Shown here: positions 55,076-64,000 of the stretch, in pieces
Layout: each line of letters opens with the position of its first letter
Position numbering within the stretch: the stretch's first letter is position 1
From: Vibrio ulleungensis
GTDB lineage: Bacteria > Pseudomonadota > Gammaproteobacteria > Enterobacterales > Vibrionaceae
Reading direction: 5' to 3'
Assembly: GCF_016900875.1 (NCBI RefSeq)
Contig: NZ_JAFEUM010000001.1
Location: forward strand, 384,824-448,823
DNA length: 64,000 nt
Program-made: the position numbers and the translations under genes
Notes under the pieces: model-generated
Told to the model about the DNA's origin: nothing
The model's input: the letters and a program-made list of their open reading frames with translations, nothing else
Database searches by the model: none

Positions 55076-55163
55076 ATGCTGTGGTTTTGCCAATACAAAC
55101 TTGCGGAGCTTCATGAACCAAACAATAAAAAAGAGCGGCCAAGCCGCACTAGGAGAAAAACAG

Positions 55164-56282
55164 ATGACGGATACATTACTTAAGACCCCATTATATCAAG
55201 CGCATGTAGACGCAGGCGCCAAAATGGTGCCATTTGCAGGATACGACATGCCAGTGCAATATGGTTTGGGTGTTAAGAAAGAGCATCTACACACACGTGA
55301 CAATGCGGGTCTGTTTGATGTTTCGCACATGGGTCAGCTACGACTAAAAGGGGCCAACGCAGCTGCAGCGCTAGAGGCACTTGTTCCCGTCGATATCATC
55401 GATTTACCAGCAGGCCAGCAGCGTTATGCCTTTTTCACGAACGAACAAGGCGGGATCATGGACGATTTGATGGTCGCCAATTTGGGTGACCACTTGTTTG
55501 TGGTCGTCAACGCCGCGTGTAAGGAGCAAGACATAACACACCTTCAAGCAAACCTGCCTGAAGATGTCACACTTGAAGTTATTACCGATCGTGCGCTGCT
55601 TGCACTACAAGGGCCAAAAGCGTCTAGTGTGCTATCACGCCTTGCACCTCAAGTAGCCGATATGGTGTTTATGCAAGTCGACAATGTGTCACTAATGGGT
55701 GTGGACTGTATTGTAAGTCGCTCTGGCTATACGGGCGAAGACGGCTATGAAATTTCAGTTCCACAAGACAAGGCACTTGAGCTGGCCAATGCGCTAACGG
55801 CGGAAGATGAAGTTGAATGGATTGGTCTTGGTGCGCGTGATTCACTGCGTTTAGAGTGTGGATTGTGTCTGTACGGGCACGATCTGGATACAGAGACGAC
55901 ACCGGTTGAGTCAAGTTTGCTTTGGGGCATTAGCAAAGTACGCCGTCAAGATGGTGCGCGCCCAGGTGGCTTCCCAGGCGCTGATATTATCTTCGAGCAA
56001 ATTGCCACCAAAGCCATTTCGAAAAAACGCGTCGGTTTGATTGGGCAAACTAAAGCTCCAGTGCGTGAAGGCGCCAAGCTGTTTGATGCTGACAACAACG
56101 AAATTGGCGTTGTGACCAGCGGCACCGCGGGACCAAATGCGGGCAAACCAGTCTCAATGGGCTATGTAAAACCTGAATTTGCAGCACTTGAAAGCGAAGT
56201 ATTTGCTGAGGTTCGCGGTAAGATGCTTGCCATGACAGTAAGTAAAATGCCGTTTGTGCCGCAGCGGTATTACCGCGGCTAA
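55164..56282 (+). CDS. gcvT: Glycine cleavage T-protein (aminomethyltransferase)
   Basis: A 372-residue enzyme that moves the methylene group from GcvH to tetrahydrofolate, releasing ammonia. Conserved blocks are MVPFAGYDMPVQYGLGVKKE (folate pocket, about 21-40), AGLFDVSHMGQ, SRSGYTGEDGYEI and GLGARDSLRLECGLCLYGHD. AGGAG lies 8 bases before the ATG at 55164. An in-frame ATG at 55113 would add 17 codons without homology. It ends at a terminator, so it is transcribed alone or with the XRE gene. Confidence 0.94.
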   Translation: MTDTLLKTPLYQAHVDAGAKMVPFAGYDMPVQYGLGVKKEHLHTRDNAGLFDVSHMGQLRLKGANAAAALEALVPVDIIDLPAGQQRYAFFTNEQGGIMDDLMVANLGDHLFVVVNAACKEQDITHLQANLPEDVTLEVITDRALLALQGPKASSVLSRLAPQVADMVFMQVDNVSLMGVDCIVSRSGYTGEDGYEISVPQDKALELANALTAEDEVEWIGLGARDSLRLECGLCLYGHDLDTETTPVESSLLWGISKVRRQDGARPGGFPGADIIFEQIATKAISKKRVGLIGQTKAPVREGAKLFDADNNEIGVVTSGTAGPNAGKPVSMGYVKPEFAALESEVFAEVRGKMLAMTVSKMPFVPQRYYRG

Positions 56283-56298
56283 CTTACACTAACAATTG

Positions 56299-56322
56299 GC
56301 CCACCATTTGGTGGGCTTTTTT
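56299..56322 (+). terminator. Terminator after gcvT
   Basis: An 8-bp stem GCCCACCA / TGGTGGGC with a TT loop (effectively GCCCACC plus a 4-nt loop) is followed by TTTTTT. Confidence 0.92.
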
Positions 56323-56567
56323 ATGCCTATCGTATTGATATAACTAAAATGATTGATGGTATTTCTTCTCTTATTAAATGAGTTATTAAAACAGAATGAC
56401 TTAGCCGGATTCTAACTAAATCGCTTCGCTAAGGGGCAATTGCTCTTGCAGTTAATTGCAACTAGCGATAGCGTATCGGCTTCTCTTGCCGCCGATGATC
56501 CAGCAACGCTGCATTTTGTGGATTATTGACGTGTGAGGCAGTTGTACACAAAGAGAAAGAGCAAAAC

Positions 56568-57794
56568 ATGACTTCTACAAATGACATGGAAAATAAACCC
56601 GTTTGGCAAACAGAAATGCCGAGCGATCAATTTGAGTTTATGAAAAAAGTCTTAGCCGCACCTTCGCCAATTGGGTTTGAAGCTGCGATGACTTACGGCG
56701 TCATCAAGCCAGAATTTGAATCCTTTATGCCAAAAGAGTGGGGCATTCATCAATTTAAAGGAAACGCAGGGTTAGTGTTTGACTCACATCCGGGCCGTGA
56801 TGACCTTGTTAGTGTAATGATTGTTGGTCATGCCGACAAAATTCGCATGCAAGTGCGCAAAATCGACAGCGACGGTAAGGTGTGGATCAACACCGACTCG
56901 TTTTTGCCAACGACGCTTATCGGACATGAAGTCCAAGTCTTTTGCCAACATCCAGACGACGCGTCAAAATATAAAGTGATCAATCATTGTACGGTTGAAG
57001 CGTTGGGTGCAATTCACTTCTCAACTCCGGCGCAGCGCTCGGGTGAGCAAGGTATTAAACCTGAATCTATCTATTTAGAATTGCACACTCACGGTGACGA
57101 TCGTAAAGCGCAAGTGGAAGCGCTGGGGATCCGTGTTGGCGATCCTATTCTTTTGGATCGCCCAATCAAACGCGGCGTATCACCAGACACATTCTATGGT
57201 GCGTACTTAGATAACGGCTTAGGCTGTTTCTCGGTCACTGAGATTGCCCGCATGCTGGCCAAAGAAGGGCTAGACAACGTGCGCGTGTTGTACACCGTTG
57301 CAACCCATGAAGAGATCGGTCGCTTTGGCTCCACACTGTTGGTGGGTGAGTTGAAACCTGACGTTCTGATTGCTACGGACGTTAACCACGATTATGAAGC
57401 GGCGCCGGGTATTGGCAGCCGTAACATGAACCCATTGAAAATGGGTGAAGGGTTTACCGTTGGACGCGGCTCGGTAACGTCTGAGTTTTTGGTGAAAAGC
57501 ATCGAGAACGTGTGCCGCGAGCAAAACATTCCGTACCAGCTCGACTTTTCTGGTCGCGATATGGGTACCGACGGCATGGCCGCAGCACTGGCGGGTGTCG
57601 ACAGTGCTGCTATTAGCATTGGCTACCCAATCCGCAACATGCACACGGGTTCAGAGTCGGCGCACACTGGTGACTTATTGTCGTCTATTCATGCCATTGC
57701 GGCGCTTTTGCGTCACTTCAACCAACAGAACGATGGCTCTGGCATCACACAAGACGATTTAAAGAACAGTCATATTCGACTTGATCAACTATAA
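56568..57794 (+). CDS. M42-family metallopeptidase
   Basis: A 408-residue cytoplasmic di-metal aminopeptidase of the M42 (PepA/YpdE) type. Metal and catalytic residues are H88 and D90 (VGHADKI), D in AYLDNGLGCF, the catalytic Glu pair in TVATHEEIGRFG, D in IATDVNHDY, and the final His in NMHTGSESAHTGD. The first metal block reads HADKI where HMDEIG is common, so substrate range may differ. The ATG at 56568 is preferred over an earlier GTG-frame start. It is downstream of gcvT but separated by a terminator and 285 bp. Confidence 0.82.
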   Translation: MTSTNDMENKPVWQTEMPSDQFEFMKKVLAAPSPIGFEAAMTYGVIKPEFESFMPKEWGIHQFKGNAGLVFDSHPGRDDLVSVMIVGHADKIRMQVRKIDSDGKVWINTDSFLPTTLIGHEVQVFCQHPDDASKYKVINHCTVEALGAIHFSTPAQRSGEQGIKPESIYLELHTHGDDRKAQVEALGIRVGDPILLDRPIKRGVSPDTFYGAYLDNGLGCFSVTEIARMLAKEGLDNVRVLYTVATHEEIGRFGSTLLVGELKPDVLIATDVNHDYEAAPGIGSRNMNPLKMGEGFTVGRGSVTSEFLVKSIENVCREQNIPYQLDFSGRDMGTDGMAAALAGVDSAAISIGYPIRNMHTGSESAHTGDLLSSIHAIAALLRHFNQQNDGSGITQDDLKNSHIRLDQL

Positions 57795-57814
57795 GCGTCA
57801 GAAATGACAAAAAT

Positions 57815-57841
57815 GGAAGCCGTATGGCTTCCGTTTTTTTT
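57815..57841 (+). terminator. Terminator after M42 gene
   Basis: A perfect 7-bp stem GGAAGCC / GGCTTCC with a GTAT loop, followed by G and eight T. Confidence 0.92.
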
Positions 57842-57867
57842 GATTTTAGCAAAATGTTACTGCAGGC

Positions 57868-58725
57868 TTAAATGAGTTGCGAACTGATCTTCGCTTGCAG
57901 TTTGCTGCCGTCTGGATCGGCTTGAGTTTTTAACGAGGTAAATTCCTCACCCCATGCTGAGGTTCTGGTTCTTACTGGCGGAGAGTCCATGTTTGCACAG
58001 TCTATGATCACATCGGCAACTTGATCGGCGGTTTGATATACATCACCTTGCTGCGCCGCTCGGGATTGGGCACCTGCAATGTAGTTCTCCAAAATCGGTT
58101 TGTATTGGTCTTCTGGCATGCCCCCAGTTGATGTGAGCTGTTTGAGGACACTGTTGGCAAATTCTGAAGCAATACCACCTGGCTCAACGGCTGTAAACTT
58201 GATTCCAAAAGAGGGTGTCACGTACGAGGCTAATGACTCGGTGTAGCCTTCGACAGCAAATTTAGCCGCGCAGTAGAGCTCATTAAATGGTTGTCCAACC
58301 AAGCCACCAACAGACGTGACATTAATAACATGACCACTTTGGCGCTCTCGCATGGCGCCAAGTACCGCTTTAGTGCAGCGTACAACGCCATGGTAATTTA
58401 CATTGGTTACCCATTCGATCTCTTCTTCTGACGCATGCTCTGTGGTTTTGACGAAGCCTGCCCCTGCGTTGTTGACCAGAAGATCGACCTGACCTTCATC
58501 CGCAATAATACTGGCAATGGCGTTGTTGACGCTTTCGCTGCTTTCTACATCAAGCTGAGTGATGTTCAATGTGACGTTGGCTTTATTGGCCATTTCTTCC
58601 AAGGCAGGGCTTTTTGCTAGGTTGCGCATCGTGGCATAGGTTACGTAACCTTGTTGAGCGAGTTTAATCGCAACGCTTGCACCTAGACCAGTTGATGCTC
58701 CTGTAACAATAGCGACTTTTTTCAT
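57868..58725 (-). CDS. Short-chain dehydrogenase/reductase under TetR control
   Basis: A 285-residue classical SDR. The NAD(P) motif TGASTGLG (8-15), NNAGAG (85-90), a catalytic Ser in VTSVGG (138), and Y151/K155 in YCAAK are intact. T-M-R-N-L after strand 2 suggests NADP use. It is divergent from a TetR gene across a 29-bp perfect palindrome. The substrate is unknown; such pairs often respond to aldehydes, quinones or lipophilic toxins. Confidence 0.85.
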   Translation of the reverse strand: MKKVAIVTGASTGLGASVAIKLAQQGYVTYATMRNLAKSPALEEMANKANVTLNITQLDVESSESVNNAIASIIADEGQVDLLVNNAGAGFVKTTEHASEEEIEWVTNVNYHGVVRCTKAVLGAMRERQSGHVINVTSVGGLVGQPFNELYCAAKFAVEGYTESLASYVTPSFGIKFTAVEPGGIASEFANSVLKQLTSTGGMPEDQYKPILENYIAGAQSRAAQQGDVYQTADQVADVIIDCANMDSPPVRTRTSAWGEEFTSLKTQADPDGSKLQAKISSQLI

Positions 58726-58741
58726 GACAGATCCTTTTCTA

Positions 58742-58808
58742 TAAGTAAACTACACTGTGTAGTTTACTTAACTAAATTGAAAAGTAAACTCATAAGTGTA
58801 AAATAGAC
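58742..58808. promoter_or_regulatory. TetR operator palindrome and degenerate second copy
   Basis: TAAGTAAACTACAC and GTGTAGTTTACTTA are perfect 14-bp arms around one base (58742-58770). A second AAGTAAACT at 58782 is followed by a diverged right arm. The same 27-bp pattern appears before the metallo-hydrolase gene at 60634. This is the most convincing operator in the window. Confidence 0.9.
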
Positions 58809-58838
58809 GAAAATCATTGAAGTAAGTTTAGTAAAGAA

Positions 58839-59450
58839 ATGACAATAAAGAAGAAATCGGTCAGCGAATTAAAGCGTGAGGCTATCGTCGAGGCATCCAT
58901 AGAAGAGTTTTTGGAAAAAGGATTCCAAAAAGCCAACATGGACGCCATTGCACAGCGAGCTAACGTGTCTAAGCGTACCGTGTACAATCATTTCTCTAGC
59001 AAAGATGAACTCTTCAAGCTAATCACCCTACAAACCTGGGAGCAGGGAAAGGCTGCCACTCACTACCCGTTCAATCCTGAGTTGAGTGTTGAGGTTCAAT
59101 TAGCTGACATTGCTCAAATGGAGCTCGAGTTGTGGCGCGCGCCTCGATTTATTGATTTATCTAGAGTGTTGTTTGGTGAGTTCTTTCATCAATCAGAATT
59201 ATCGAGCGATGTAATGGATAACATTGCAGCAAGTAACAGCAGTTTGAATGATTGGATGATAGAAGCGGTGAGTGCGGGTGCATTGAACGTCGATGATATC
59301 CCCCGAGCGTGTAAGCAATTTACGGCGCTACTTAAAGCGTTTGGTTATTGGCCTCAACTTATGCTGCGCGCACAAGCGCCTTCGGAAGACGAAGAGAGGT
59401 CCATAATTGAATCGGCGATTGGGATGTTCCTCAATACCTATCGTGTGTGA
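58839..59450 (+). CDS. TetR-family repressor
   Basis: A 203-residue TetR regulator with helix-turn-helix at about 14-60 (AIVEASIEEFLEKGFQKANM, ANVSKRTVYNHFSSKDELFK) and an AefR-like C-terminal domain. It is likely to bind the palindrome just upstream, controlling itself, the divergent SDR and the metallo-hydrolase 60 bp past its own end. A strong terminator follows the stop. Confidence 0.87.
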   Translation: MTIKKKSVSELKREAIVEASIEEFLEKGFQKANMDAIAQRANVSKRTVYNHFSSKDELFKLITLQTWEQGKAATHYPFNPELSVEVQLADIAQMELELWRAPRFIDLSRVLFGEFFHQSELSSDVMDNIAASNSSLNDWMIEAVSAGALNVDDIPRACKQFTALLKAFGYWPQLMLRAQAPSEDEERSIIESAIGMFLNTYRV

Positions 59451-59498
59451 TCACGGTGCCGTTCTATAGCTGAACGCACGACCAGTAAAACTTGGATT

Positions 59499-59529
59499 AG
59501 AAAAGCCCCGCTAATTGCGGGGCTTTTCT
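59499..59529. terminator. Bidirectional terminator TetR / metallo-hydrolase
   Basis: A perfect 13-bp stem AGAAAAGCCCCGC / GCGGGGCTTTTCT with a TAATT loop and a T-rich tail sits between two convergent genes. Confidence 0.92.
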
Positions 59530-59535
59530 TTTATA

Positions 59536-60618
59536 TTATTGAGCCGAAGCAGCGGTAAGCTTTAAGTCTTCTGTTTCACTGACTTCACGCCACCATGCAG
59601 AGTAAATTCCAGGACTGTGTATCTCGACTTGTTCGCCAAATTTTGGTGTCAGCAGTTGAACGTCATGTTGGATCGCTGCCGATTGCGCGCGCTCAAAAGG
59701 TTCGTACCAATCGTGCAAAGCAAGATCGAAAGTACCATTGTGAATTGGGATCATGGCTTTACCTTTAAGGTCGATATGAGCCTGAACGCTTTCTTCTGGA
59801 AGCATATGGATCTCTTTCCACATGTCGTTATACGCACCGGTTTCAATCATGGTAATGTCGAAAGGACCGTACTTTTCGCCAACTGTTTTGAATCCACCAA
59901 AATAGCCGCTATCACCACTAAAATAGAGGTTACTGTTTTGCCCTTGAATCACCCAGCCAGCCCATAATGTGCTGTCTTTGTCGAACAATCCACGCCCAGA
60001 AAAGTGCTGAGTTGGTGTTGCGGCAAAGTTGATCCCGTCGACTTGGTGTTCTTGCCACCAATCCAATTCTGTCACTTTATCGGCATCGACACCCCAATTG
60101 ATCATACGCTGACCAACACCGAGTGGAACAATATATTGCGTGACCTTACTGTCTAACTTCTTAAGCGCAGGACGGTCAAGGTGGTCGTAGTGGTCGTGAC
60201 TAATGATCACCACATCAATGACTGGTAGCGCGTCAACATCGATAGGGTTAGGGTGGAAGCGCCTTGGTCCAGCCCATTGAACAGGTGATGCGCGTTCACT
60301 CATTACTGGATCAGCCATGATGTATTTACCGTCGACTTTCATGAGCATCGTCGAGTGGCCAAGACGAAACACAGAGTCTGTGTCGATACTGTCGAGCTGC
60401 TCTCTGCTTACGCTAAGCAGTGGTACTTCTTTTGTCGGTGCGGGCTCCTTACGCTTGGCTTTGGCGTACATTTTTGTCATATCCCACAATTGGCTGAGCT
60501 TAGTGTCGTAGCTGATTTCTTGGTTTTGAAATTTGCCATCGACTTTGATTGATGACTCAGTCGCGTTCAGGGTGCTTGTCATAAATAGAACTCCAATAGC
60601 TAAAGCAATACGTTTCAC
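59536..60618 (-). CDS. Secreted UlaG/NAPE-PLD-like metallo-hydrolase
   Basis: A 360-residue periplasmic MBL-fold protein with signal peptide (MKRIALAIGVLFMTSTLNA). The metal motif is SHDHYDH (H141, H143, D145, H146), with further ligands in TQHFSGRG, FSGDSGYFGG and IPIHNGTF. WAGPRRFHPNP and WWQEH are shared with the NAPE-phospholipase D/RomA branch. The substrate is unknown, possibly a phospholipid. Its promoter carries two copies of the TetR operator pattern. Confidence 0.83.
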   Translation of the reverse strand: MKRIALAIGVLFMTSTLNATESSIKVDGKFQNQEISYDTKLSQLWDMTKMYAKAKRKEPAPTKEVPLLSVSREQLDSIDTDSVFRLGHSTMLMKVDGKYIMADPVMSERASPVQWAGPRRFHPNPIDVDALPVIDVVIISHDHYDHLDRPALKKLDSKVTQYIVPLGVGQRMINWGVDADKVTELDWWQEHQVDGINFAATPTQHFSGRGLFDKDSTLWAGWVIQGQNSNLYFSGDSGYFGGFKTVGEKYGPFDITMIETGAYNDMWKEIHMLPEESVQAHIDLKGKAMIPIHNGTFDLALHDWYEPFERAQSAAIQHDVQLLTPKFGEQVEIHSPGIYSAWWREVSETEDLKLTAASAQ

Positions 60619-60633
60619 ACAGTGTCCTTACAA

Positions 60634-60696
60634 AAGTAAACTTACAAGTGCAGTTTAGAAGCAATCTCACAAAAAGTAAACAGTGATGTTTACCTT
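60634..60696 (-). promoter_or_regulatory. TetR operator copies before the metallo-hydrolase gene
   Basis: AAGTAAACT-N9-AGTTTA (60634-60657) has the same half-site and spacing as the SDR/TetR operator. A second, shorter repeat GTAAACA / TGTTTAC (60676-60693) lies 16 bp on. This ties the gene to the same regulator. Confidence 0.8.
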
Positions 60697-60836
60697 GAAT
60701 TAAAATTAGCCACTATTGGCTCTGTTGAGGTGAAAAACCGACGATTGCATCATGTAGGGGAGATTTCACTTGATCTATCCAATTAGCGTGATAATTTTTG
60801 TCCATAACGTAATCTACCCCTGTAAAGGAACATTCC

Positions 60837-61403
60837 ATGCCAAAGGCAAGTGAAATCAAAAAAAGTGCCGCAATAGAGCACAACGGTAAAGTCTACTTCG
60901 TAAAAGAGATCAGTAAGCTCACTCCAAGTGGACGAGCAGGTGCAAGTCTTTATCGCATGCGTATGTACGATGTAGCAACAGGCGCAAAAGCAGACGAAAG
61001 CTTTAAAGCTGACGAGATTATTTCACTGGCTGATGTAAGCCGACGCAATGCAATGTTCTCGTACGTGGATGGCGACGAATATGTGTTCATGGATAATGAA
61101 GATTACACACCATACAACTTCAATAAAGAGGCCATTGAAGAAGAGCTGCAATTTGTGACTGAAGAAACCCAAGGCTTGCAAGTTGTGTTGGTAGACGATA
61201 GCCCGGTTGCCTTAGAACTGCCGGCAACCGTAGAGCTAGTGATTGAAGAAACCGATCCGTCCATTAAAGGCGCATCAGCCAGTGCTCGTACAAAACCTGC
61301 AATATTAAGCACGGGTCTAACCGTTCAGGTACCAGAGTATATTGCCTCAGGCGACAAGATTAAGATTAATACTGTTGAAGCTAAGTTCATGGGCCGCGCT
61401 TAG
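60837..61403 (+). CDS. yeiP: Elongation factor P-like protein EfpL (YeiP)
   Basis: A 188-residue translation factor that helps ribosomes pass polyproline-type stalls. It aligns along its length with E. coli YeiP ([60 protein letters not shown]). The tip loop TPSGRAGAS carries Arg33 where EF-P has its modified Lys, as in EfpL. AAAGGAA precedes the ATG. It has its own terminator. Confidence 0.94.
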   Translation: MPKASEIKKSAAIEHNGKVYFVKEISKLTPSGRAGASLYRMRMYDVATGAKADESFKADEIISLADVSRRNAMFSYVDGDEYVFMDNEDYTPYNFNKEAIEEELQFVTEETQGLQVVLVDDSPVALELPATVELVIEETDPSIKGASASARTKPAILSTGLTVQVPEYIASGDKIKINTVEAKFMGRA

Positions 61404-61427
61404 CAAACCAACAAAAATAACGTCAAC

Positions 61428-61453
61428 AAGCCCAGATTATTCTGGGCTTTTTT
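61428..61453 (+). terminator. Terminator after yeiP
   Basis: A perfect 9-bp stem AAGCCCAGA / TCTGGGCTT with a TTAT loop, ending in six T. Confidence 0.92.
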
Positions 61454-61535
61454 GTGCCTTCTAAGTGGTGTTCAATAGTTTTCTTGATACACTCAATATG
61501 TTCACATAATTCAATCCTTTGCGGAATTTCATAGT

Positions 61536-62447
61536 ATGACTCGACCAATACACTCGCTATTGCTGCTATTGTCAGCATGGACATTCATGGTGCCAAACGT
61601 CCTTGCCGACGAAGCCGTTATTGCCTCCCCAGAGCAGACACAAGCCTCTTCGACACACTCTCAACAACCTTTATTAGATAGGCCTTTGCTTGAGCGTTAT
61701 ATTTTGGATGAACTCAAGGCGCTGCGAACAGATCAGCAAGATTTGGAGCGTAGAATGGTGGTTGAGATCACTGATCGTGAACTGTCCGTTGCGGATAAAT
61801 CACTCAACTACGCCAATGTAACTATTAACTACTTTTTCTATTTGATTGCAGCAGTCGCGTCGGTCGTCGCTGTAATTGGTTGGCAATCCATCAAGGATAT
61901 TAAGGTCAATACTAAAGAGCTAGCGGATAAACGATTAACGCAAATGACACAGGAGTATGAGAAGAAGTTCTTGTCTCTGGAGCGCGAGCTGCGCAGAAAA
62001 ACTCGGATCATTACCGAAAACAACCGTGAAATTGAAATCATTAATGAAGTACAGAAGCTTTGGTTACGCTCTCAAAATGCGCCGACACCAGAGCAGAAGA
62101 TTGCCATCTACGATGAGCTTCTTAAAATCCGCCCTGGTGACTTAGAAGCGCTGACCTACAAAGCCGACGCTGCAATAGAGATGCGTGAGTACCACTGGGC
62201 AATGAGTATCTGTAATAAGGTACTGGAAGTGGATGATAAGAATGCACACGCATTTTTCCAACGTGCTTGTGCGTATGCTCAACTCGGTGTTGAAAATCAA
62301 GCCATCTACGATCTACAACACGCCGTGGAATACTCCTCATCGTTTAGAGAGCGACTTGCTGAAGAGCCGGACTTAGAGCCGCTTTATGGTAACGAATGGT
62401 TCGACTCCGTCATTGACGCTGAAAGCAGTGATAAGTCGACCTCATAA
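61536..62447 (+). CDS. TPR-repeat inner-membrane protein, unknown function
   Basis: A 303-residue protein with signal peptide (about 1-24), a periplasmic linker (25-95), a single membrane helix at about 98-116 (YFFYLIAAVASVVAVIGWQ) and a coiled coil (about 120-165, QMTQEYEKKFLSLERELRRK). It closes with two to three TPR units (AIYDELLKIRPGDLEALTYK, HAFFQRACAYAQLGVENQAI). The layout suggests an anchor or scaffold that faces the cytoplasm with its TPRs. No partner gene is adjacent. Confidence 0.72.
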   Translation: MTRPIHSLLLLLSAWTFMVPNVLADEAVIASPEQTQASSTHSQQPLLDRPLLERYILDELKALRTDQQDLERRMVVEITDRELSVADKSLNYANVTINYFFYLIAAVASVVAVIGWQSIKDIKVNTKELADKRLTQMTQEYEKKFLSLERELRRKTRIITENNREIEIINEVQKLWLRSQNAPTPEQKIAIYDELLKIRPGDLEALTYKADAAIEMREYHWAMSICNKVLEVDDKNAHAFFQRACAYAQLGVENQAIYDLQHAVEYSSSFRERLAEEPDLEPLYGNEWFDSVIDAESSDKSTS

Positions 62448-62999
62448 ATAAGTCATCCATCATCTAATAATTTGTAATTATTAATATCCACTAAATTTAT
62501 AAACTATAGTGCCAAATCATAAAGCGGAAATTATGGCACTATAGTTATGCATTCATCGCGTCTATCTTTTGTCGAAAAAATAAACTTGCTCGATCTCTCA
62601 TTTTTGAAACTTGAATTTTCACAAAATATCAGGTCCAAAAAATTATCCAGTCCATTAGTTAATATTCGAACTAGTACTAGTAGTGCGTAAAATTTGAACA
62701 CTTTTAATACAAAATAGCTCGATCGCATTCCCCTGTTTTGCTTAATTTTTTTTGGTACGCCCTCCGATAAAAGTAAACTGTTTGTAGCGTCATGTAGCAA
62801 GTTTGTTGATGTCCCGGCAGATACAAATTGATACATTCCCTGACATTTAACCGACAATTCACTGACCAAAAAACAACCTTTTCACGTTTGCAAGCCCCTG
62901 CTGTTGGTTGCTAGTATCGCTGTCACTAACACGAAGCGCTGCGTGTTGGGAAATTTAAGTTGTAACAAAATAATTATTACTATTAATGGAAACACAGTC
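62448..62999. other. 552-bp non-coding stretch with a strong inverted repeat
   Basis: AT-rich. A perfect 13-bp inverted repeat AACTATAGTGCCA / TGGCACTATAGTT with 19-nt loop lies at 62502-62546, about 55 bp after the TPR gene. It lacks a T-tract, so it is not a standard terminator. A 12-bp palindrome ACTAGTACTAGT is at 62670. The only long frame (minus strand, TTG start) has no family match. The last 100 bp hold the protease promoter. Confidence 0.6.

Positions 63000-64000
<1,001 letters not shown>

Noticed and set aside
62531..62869. A 112-codon minus-strand frame in the long non-coding stretch
   Set aside because: It has a TTG start without a ribosome site, AT-driven composition, no recognisable motif, and it cuts into the inverted repeat.

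Overview
The window looks like a piece of a Vibrio genome, probably the smaller chromosome. The pointers are an INDY-type dicarboxylate transporter whose SNT motifs sit within one residue of the positions I recall for VcINDY, a gcvP-gcvH / XRE-gcvT glycine-cleavage locus, an EfpL (YeiP) gene, Bat-type VWA genes, and base composition in the mid-40s percent G+C by eye. Genes are dense on both strands. I saw no rRNA, tRNA, CRISPR array, transposase or prophage gene. All family calls are read from motifs and remembered family features; no search was run.

Layout. 1-2 kb: 5' part of a secreted, probably outer-membrane protein, then the INDY-type transporter. 2-9.6 kb: an alpha-glucoside module (aglE-F-G-K ABC importer, divergent GH13 alpha-glucosidase aglA, convergent LysR gene). 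9.8-20 kb: a second-type fadD acyl-CoA synthetase, an L,D-transpeptidase-fold protein, LysR regulators, acetyltransferases, an AlkB-like dioxygenase, a glycerophosphodiesterase, a ChrA transporter, glyoxalase-fold proteins and an alpha/beta hydrolase. 20.4-22.5 kb: a sulfide/persulfide set (TauE-like exporter, divergent ETHE1-like persulfide dioxygenase and a DUF442 protein) with two copies of one operator. 22.6-27.8 kb: TetR with divergent patatin, then single genes. 28-36.6 kb: a lipoprotein that seems to join a SYLF-like domain to a beta-barrel, then a tight three-gene surface-glycan set (ATP-grasp/LMW-phosphatase fusion, WalW-like deacetylase, GT2), a phosphohistidine phosphatase, a small Ca-binding lipoprotein, YdcF and a LysR gene. 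36.6-43.1 kb: a complete moxR-DUF58-DUF4381-batA-batB-batC-batD operon. 43.4-50.6 kb: a DUF1254 protein, a COG2509 flavoprotein, FdxA ferredoxin, an RlmE-type and a TrmH-type rRNA methyltransferase, and an OFA-family MFS transporter. 50.8-57.8 kb: the glycine cleavage locus and an M42 peptidase. 57.9-60.7 kb: a TetR regulon (SDR, TetR, secreted metallo-hydrolase) sharing a 27-bp operator. 60.8-64 kb: EfpL, a TPR membrane protein, a 550-bp non-coding stretch with a strong inverted repeat, and the 5' part of a secreted trypsin-like protease.

The clearest new-looking signals are: paired PurR-like and TTTCCTATAGGAAA sites on both sides of the gcv regulator; the ATP-grasp/LMW-PTP fusion in a deacetylase-glycosyltransferase operon; duplicate ATTAG-N6-CTAAT operators in the sulfide locus; the 27-bp TetR operator reused at a second promoter; an accessory RlmE of non-enteric type; and several repeats (a 160-bp palindrome, six copies of an 8-mer, and a possible dispersed intergenic repeat).
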